A DNA stretch of 7,743 nucleotides from Oscillospiraceae bacterium (GTDB lineage: Bacteria; Bacillota; Clostridia; Oscillospirales; Oscillospiraceae), in NCBI GenBank assembly GCA_031280855.1, contig JAITGH010000190.1, positions 1-7,743 of the forward strand. The letters are read 5' to 3'. The notes beneath the pieces are model-generated. The model had not been told where the DNA came from and did not search any database. It saw nothing but the letters and a program-made list of their open reading frames with translations. A program made the position numbers and the translations under genes. Positions 4,584-7,743 of this stretch are shown here, piece by piece (positions within the stretch are counted from its first letter, which is position 1; every line of letters begins with the position of its first letter).

Positions 4584-6242
4584 TTATCGGCTCGGTTGCC
4601 CGCGATACCCCTCCTTCAGCGTAACACTGCGATTGAACACGAGTGCGCCGTTCGAGCTATCCTTCTCGTCGATGACAAAGTAACCGAGCCGAAGGAACTG
4701 ATACGCGCCGGACGCGTTCGCAAGCGTCGGTTCCAACTTGCACCCGCGCAGAATCTCCAGCGAGTTCGGGTTCAGCTGCGTCATGAAGTCCACATCGCCG
4801 GAACCGGGATTCGGATCCGTGAACAGGTCGTCGTACAATCGTACCTCTGCTTCGATGCAGTCGTCTTGGTTGACCCAGTGGATCGTACCGCGCACCCTGC
4901 GCCCGTCGGGAGTATTGCCTCCGGCGGTCGCGGGATCGTACTCCGCCAAAACCTCCGTAACGTTGCCGTCGCCGTCAAGCTCAAAGCCTGTACACTTGAC
5001 GATATACGCGCCTTTCAGCCGCACCTCGTTCCCCACGTACAGCCGATTGTACTTTTTCGGAGGTTCAATCTCGAAGTCGTCACGCTCAATCCACAGTGAG
5101 CGCGAGAAGCGCACGTCGCGCTTGTCCTCCGGGTTTGCGCTGTTTTCAATTGAGAATGACTCCGACTGCCCGTCCGGGTAGTTCGTAATGGTAAGTTTAA
5201 TCGGGCGGAGAACCGCCATCACTCGGGGCGCGGTCGAGCTTAAGTCCTCGCGCAGGCAATGCTCGAGCAGCGCGTAGTCAACGGTATTGCGCGATACGCC
5301 GACTCCGATACGGGAGCAGAAGTCTGCGATAGCCGCCGGAGTGTACCCGCGACGGCGAAGTCCGCGCAACGTCGGAAGTCTGGGGTCGTCGTATCCGGTT
5401 ACCGCTCCCGCCTCCAGCAATCGCCGCATGTACCGCTTGCTGACGACGGTATGCGTTAGGCTTCGGCGGCCGAACTCGATCTGGCGCGGCTTCGCGGGTA
5501 CGCTGCAATTTTCGATTACCCAGTCGTAGAAGGGACGATGATCCTTGAACTCATCGGAGCACAGCGAGTGAGTAATGCCCTCCAGCGCGTCCTGAATCGG
5601 GTGAGCGAAATCATACATTGGGAAGATGCACCACGTCGTTCCCAGACGGTGATGCTCCACGTAGCGAATGCGGAACAGTACGGGGTCGCGGAGGTTGAAG
5701 TTCCCGCTTGCGAGGTCGATTTTCGCGCGCAGGGTGTACTTGCCCTCGGGGAACTCGGCGTTGCGCATACGCTTGAACAGGTCGAGCGATTCGTCCGTCG
5801 CCCTATCGCGCCATGGACTGATGGCGGGCACGCCGACGGTACCCGCGTTTGCGCGGAACTCCTCCGGCGTTAGCTCGCACACGTAAGCGAGTCCCTTGCG
5901 AATCAGCTCCGTTGCGAACTCGTACGTTTGCTCGAAGTAGTCGCTGCCGTAGTACATGCGGTCGCCCCAATCCCAGCCGAGCCAGCGCATGTCCTCGACG
6001 ATGGCGTCGACGAACTCCGCTTCCTCTTTCGCGGGATTCGTGTCGTCCATGCGCAGATTCGCGAGTCCGCCGTAACGCGTTGCAATCCCGAAGCTAATAT
6101 TTATCGCGTACGCGTTGCCGATCGTCAGGTAAGCGTTTGGCTCCGGCGGGAACCGGGTATGAACGGTCTGACCCTCGTACCGTCCTCCAATCGCAAGGTC
6201 TTCGTCGATTTGAAGTTCGATAAAATTTTTTGCATTTTCCAT
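4584..6242 (-). CDS. glnS: Glutaminyl-tRNA synthetase with an altered HIGH motif
   Basis: A class I synthetase (552 residues, as for the E. coli enzyme) that charges tRNA-Gln with glutamine in the cytosol. The catalytic Rossmann domain carries TRFPPEPNAYLTIGN (29-43), LRMDDTNPAKE (63-73), WCIFPMYDFAHP and DALEGITHSLC. The KMSKS-equivalent loop is VVSKR (266-270), followed by GYDDPRLPTLRGLRRRGYTP. The C-terminal beta-barrel anticodon-binding domains follow (about 340-552). Residues linked to glutamine recognition in E. coli are kept: R30, Y210, C228 and Q254. So is the loop lysine K269. The odd point is the HIGH box, which reads T40-I-G-N43, replacing both histidines; the usual lysine in the HAKS segment is also lost (NAYA). 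TIGN is a normal form in some tryptophanyl-tRNA synthetases but unusual here. GGAGG (6257-6253) fixes the start. It is first in an operon with the membrane protein. Confidence 0.93.
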   Translation of the reverse strand: MENAKNFIELQIDEDLAIGGRYEGQTVHTRFPPEPNAYLTIGNAYAINISFGIATRYGGLANLRMDDTNPAKEEAEFVDAIVEDMRWLGWDWGDRMYYGSDYFEQTYEFATELIRKGLAYVCELTPEEFRANAGTVGVPAISPWRDRATDESLDLFKRMRNAEFPEGKYTLRAKIDLASGNFNLRDPVLFRIRYVEHHRLGTTWCIFPMYDFAHPIQDALEGITHSLCSDEFKDHRPFYDWVIENCSVPAKPRQIEFGRRSLTHTVVSKRYMRRLLEAGAVTGYDDPRLPTLRGLRRRGYTPAAIADFCSRIGVGVSRNTVDYALLEHCLREDLSSTAPRVMAVLRPIKLTITNYPDGQSESFSIENSANPEDKRDVRFSRSLWIERDDFEIEPPKKYNRLYVGNEVRLKGAYIVKCTGFELDGDGNVTEVLAEYDPATAGGNTPDGRRVRGTIHWVNQDDCIEAEVRLYDDLFTDPNPGSGDVDFMTQLNPNSLEILRGCKLEPTLANASGAYQFLRLGYFVIDEKDSSNGALVFNRSVTLKEGYRGQPSR

Positions 6243-6272
6243 CTTGCTTTTTCCTCCAGACTAGTGTAGAAT

Positions 6273-6301
6273 AGTATACACCAAAATGCAGAGAATAGCA
6301 A
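6273..6301 (-). promoter_or_regulatory. Promoter of glnS
   Basis: On the minus strand TTGCTA (6301-6296), 17 bases and TATACT (6278-6273). The -35 matches the consensus at four of six positions, weaker than the other promoters here. The start would be near 6266, leaving a short leader of about 24 bases with the GGAGG site, so no T-box or other leader control fits. Confidence 0.65.
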
Positions 6302-6318
6302 CAGTATTTTTTGAAGAG

Positions 6319-6327
6319 TGCTATAAT
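6319..6327 (+). promoter_or_regulatory. Possible extended -10 promoter for the flavoprotein-thioredoxin unit
   Basis: TGC-TATAAT is a perfect -10 with the TGn extension. No TTGACA-like -35 stands at 16-18 bases, which extended -10 promoters can tolerate. The start would be near 6334, giving a leader of almost 270 bases. No better promoter is visible nearer the gene. Confidence 0.5.
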
Positions 6328-6602
6328 ATTCCGCGCCGAGCATTGACGAACTCGCTGCTCGGGAGTAGTGCCGTTTACCGGTTGCGGGATTTTAAGTAAT
6401 GTCATAAATTTGCGTATTACTTCGGCTGCCTTCCTTGCTGTATACACGGTACAGCGGCGGTCGTTATCATCATACTACAACAAATTTCTGACAGTACCGG
6501 ATTTCAGGGGTTGCCGTACCTTTCGTCGCGCCCGGCGTGGCGGCCGCTGTGCAGAAATAGCGAAGCAACGCGGAGTTCGGGATAGATCTAACGGAGTATA
6601 CA
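6328..6602 (+). other. Gene-free stretch with several hairpins, possible 5' leader
   Basis: No credible gene is seen here. If transcribed from 6334 it would form several local stems: CCGAGCA (6336-6342) with TGCTCGG (6356-6362), AAGTAAT (6394-6400) with ATTACTT (6416-6422), and GCTGTA (6437-6442) with TACAGC (6450-6455). GTACCGG (6494-6500) can pair with CCGTAC (6514-6519), but its GTACCG can alternatively pair with CGGTAC (6447-6452), so two folds compete. I recognise no known riboswitch or T-box signature (no TGGNACCGCG, B12 box, TPP or FMN core). Confidence 0.4.
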
Positions 6603-7409
6603 ATGAACGATGTCATCATTATCGGCGCGGGGCCTGCGGGAGCCGCAGCCGCCCTAACATTGTGTGCGCACGGACGCAGCGTCCTCGTTATCGCCGGAGA
6701 ACACCGCGACAGCGGACTCTTCAAGGCTAAGCGTATCGACAACTATCCCGGAATGCCCGGAGTTTCCGGCGCGGAGTTGCTTTCGCTAATCGATGCGCAA
6801 CTTGCCGCTTGCGGAGCGCAAATCGTCCGAGGCGTCGCCGTCAGCGCGGCAAAGCTCAAGTCGTCGCTCATGGTAAGCGTAGGAGCCGACGCGTACAGTG
6901 CGCGTGCGCTTATTCTCGCCGTCGGCGCTGTGAGAGGCGCCGCGTTCCCGGGCGAGGAGCAATTGCTCGGGCGAGGCGTTAGCTATTGCGCAGTCTGTGA
7001 CGGCGCGTTCTACAAGGGGAAACGCGTCGTGGTGCTTGCGATGCGGTCAAACGCCGAGGATGAAGCGGAGACTCTGCGGCGGCTCGGGTGCCTTGTAACC
7101 GTGGTCGAACCGAAGGGGAAGTCGATAAAGCTGGAGGGCGAGTCACGGCTTCGCGCCGTGCAAGTCGACGACGATACGCTGGAGGCGGAGTGCGCGTTCA
7201 TCTTGCGTCCCGCCGTCGCGCCCGACAGCTTGCTGCCGGGGCTCGCCCTCGCCGACGGCGCGATTCAAACCGACCGCGCTTGCCGTACGAATATCGACGC
7301 GGTCTACGCAGCCGGTGACTGCGCCGGGAAACCGCTTCAAATCGCTAAAGCCGTCGGAGACGGGCTTATCGCCGCGTTTTCAGTCAACGACGCGCTATCA
7401 TCTTCTTAA
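6603..7409 (+). CDS. Thioredoxin-reductase-like flavoprotein with a degenerate NADPH domain
   Basis: A 268-residue cytosolic FAD enzyme expected to reduce the thioredoxin encoded next to it. Seen in order: the FAD-binding GAGPAG (8-13), IDNYPG (45-50), LILAVGA (103-109), the redox-active C129-A-V-C132-D-G, and the second FAD motif VYAAGDC (234-240) with QIAKAVGDG (246-254). The segment between the CxxC and GDC motifs should be the pyridine-nucleotide domain, with a GGGNSA turn and an HRR triad for the NADPH phosphate. Here the turn reads VVVLAMRSNAEDEA (142-155) and no HRR motif appears. The CxxC-to-GDC distance is about 105 residues, roughly 45 fewer than in E. coli TrxB; total length is about 50 short. 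It may therefore take electrons from something other than NADPH, as ferredoxin-linked thioredoxin reductases (FFTR) of clostridia do. The start is set by GGAG (6593-6596). Calling it plain trxB would overstate what is seen. Confidence 0.85.
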   Translation: MNDVIIIGAGPAGAAAALTLCAHGRSVLVIAGEHRDSGLFKAKRIDNYPGMPGVSGAELLSLIDAQLAACGAQIVRGVAVSAAKLKSSLMVSVGADAYSARALILAVGAVRGAAFPGEEQLLGRGVSYCAVCDGAFYKGKRVVVLAMRSNAEDEAETLRRLGCLVTVVEPKGKSIKLEGESRLRAVQVDDDTLEAECAFILRPAVAPDSLLPGLALADGAIQTDRACRTNIDAVYAAGDCAGKPLQIAKAVGDGLIAAFSVNDALSSS

Positions 7410-7426
7410 TTACGGAGGAAACTATC

Positions 7427-7743
7427 ATGGCAAAAACTATCGTCAATGTAACGCATGACACGATGGAGACGGAGGTCGCGCAGGGCGTCACACTGGTTGA
7501 TTTCTGGGCGGAGTGGTGCGGTCCGTGCAAAATGGTCGCGCCGGTTCTCGAGGAGCTTTACGAAGACCGCGACGACTTCAAACTCGTCAAGCTTGACGTG
7601 GATGCGGAGCCGGAGCTTGCGGAAGCATTCGGCATCCAGGGCATCCCTACGATCATCGCTTTCCGCGACGGCAAGGCGGAGTTTGCCGCCGTCGGGGCTA
7701 AACCTCGCGAGTTTTACGAGGAGATGCTCGACCGAGTTCTGGA
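7427..7743 (+). CDS. trxA: Thioredoxin (cut by the right edge)
   Basis: The gene starts at the ATG at 7427 after GGAGGA (7414-7419) and stays open for 105 codons to the window end, where it is cut within codon 106. Seen: the strand TLVDFWAEW leading to the active site W30-C31-G-P-C34, then VKLDVDAEPELAEAFGIQ, the cis-proline in GIPT (P74), and TIIAFRDGK. All are standard thioredoxin features, and typical length is about 105-110, so only the last few codons are missing. It is a cytosolic disulfide reductant. It starts 17 bases after the flavoprotein stop on the same strand, so the two form an operon and a likely enzyme-substrate pair. Active-site cysteines and proline are intact, so it should be functional. 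Confidence 0.95.
   Translation, partial: MAKTIVNVTHDTMETEVAQGVTLVDFWAEWCGPCKMVAPVLEELYEDRDDFKLVKLDVDAEPELAEAFGIQGIPTIIAFRDGKAEFAAVGAKPREFYEEMLDRVL

Noticed and set aside
6094..6447. A minus-strand frame running upstream of and over the start of glnS
   Set aside because: It overlaps the N-terminal coding region of glnS in another frame and lacks a ribosome binding site.
6243..6602. A tRNA, T-box or known riboswitch in the largest gap
   Set aside because: No cloverleaf or GGTTCGAATCC-type arm, no TGGNACCGCG T-box core and no B12, TPP, FMN or glycine signature on either strand.
6368..6730. A 120-codon open frame on the plus strand before and into the flavoprotein gene
   Set aside because: No ribosome binding site and no family-like segment, and it overlaps the true gene in another frame. 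It becomes Arg-rich exactly where that gene begins.

Overview
The window looks like chromosomal DNA from an anaerobic, fairly GC-rich member of the Clostridia (Firmicutes), probably uncultured. The reasons are a PerR regulator co-transcribed with a reverse-type rubrerythrin, AGGAGG-type ribosome binding sites before almost every gene, classic TTGACA-17-TATAAT promoters, and a bacterial GlnRS. I see no phage, transposon, CRISPR, rRNA or tRNA gene. Taxonomy is inference from gene content only.

Layout, left to right. A leftward promoter (52-80) drives a gene beyond the left edge. A leftward nucleoside phosphorylase gene (903-129) is split into two frames by an exact 25-bp tandem duplication at 728-777. 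A leftward DUF1801/YdhG-like gene (1437-1090) ends in a strong nested terminator. Divergent from it is a rightward operon of perR (1645-2055) and reverse rubrerythrin (2048-2593), closed by a 13-bp-stem terminator. A rightward monocistronic MoaF-like gene (2830-3798) follows, with its own promoter and terminator. A leftward operon then holds glnS (6242-4584) and a single-pass membrane protein of unknown function (4559-3921). A 360-base gap carries the glnS promoter and a possible long structured leader for a rightward pair: a thioredoxin-reductase-like flavoprotein (6603-7409) and thioredoxin (7427 to beyond the right edge).

Themes. Peroxide defence and thiol redox recur: PerR senses peroxide through Fe, reverse rubrerythrin reduces peroxide, and the flavoprotein-thioredoxin pair handles disulfides. 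The DUF1801 protein belongs to a family with a proposed iron-chaperone member, which would fit beside PerR. The most unusual points are four. The flavoprotein keeps its FAD and CAVC motifs but has a shortened pyridine-nucleotide domain with no GGGNSA or HRR motif. The GlnRS has TIGN where HIGH is expected. The phosphorylase is broken by a reversible-looking duplication. Several promoters share not just the -35 and -10 but most of the spacer, and two copies 2.7 kb apart match at 37 of 38 positions.
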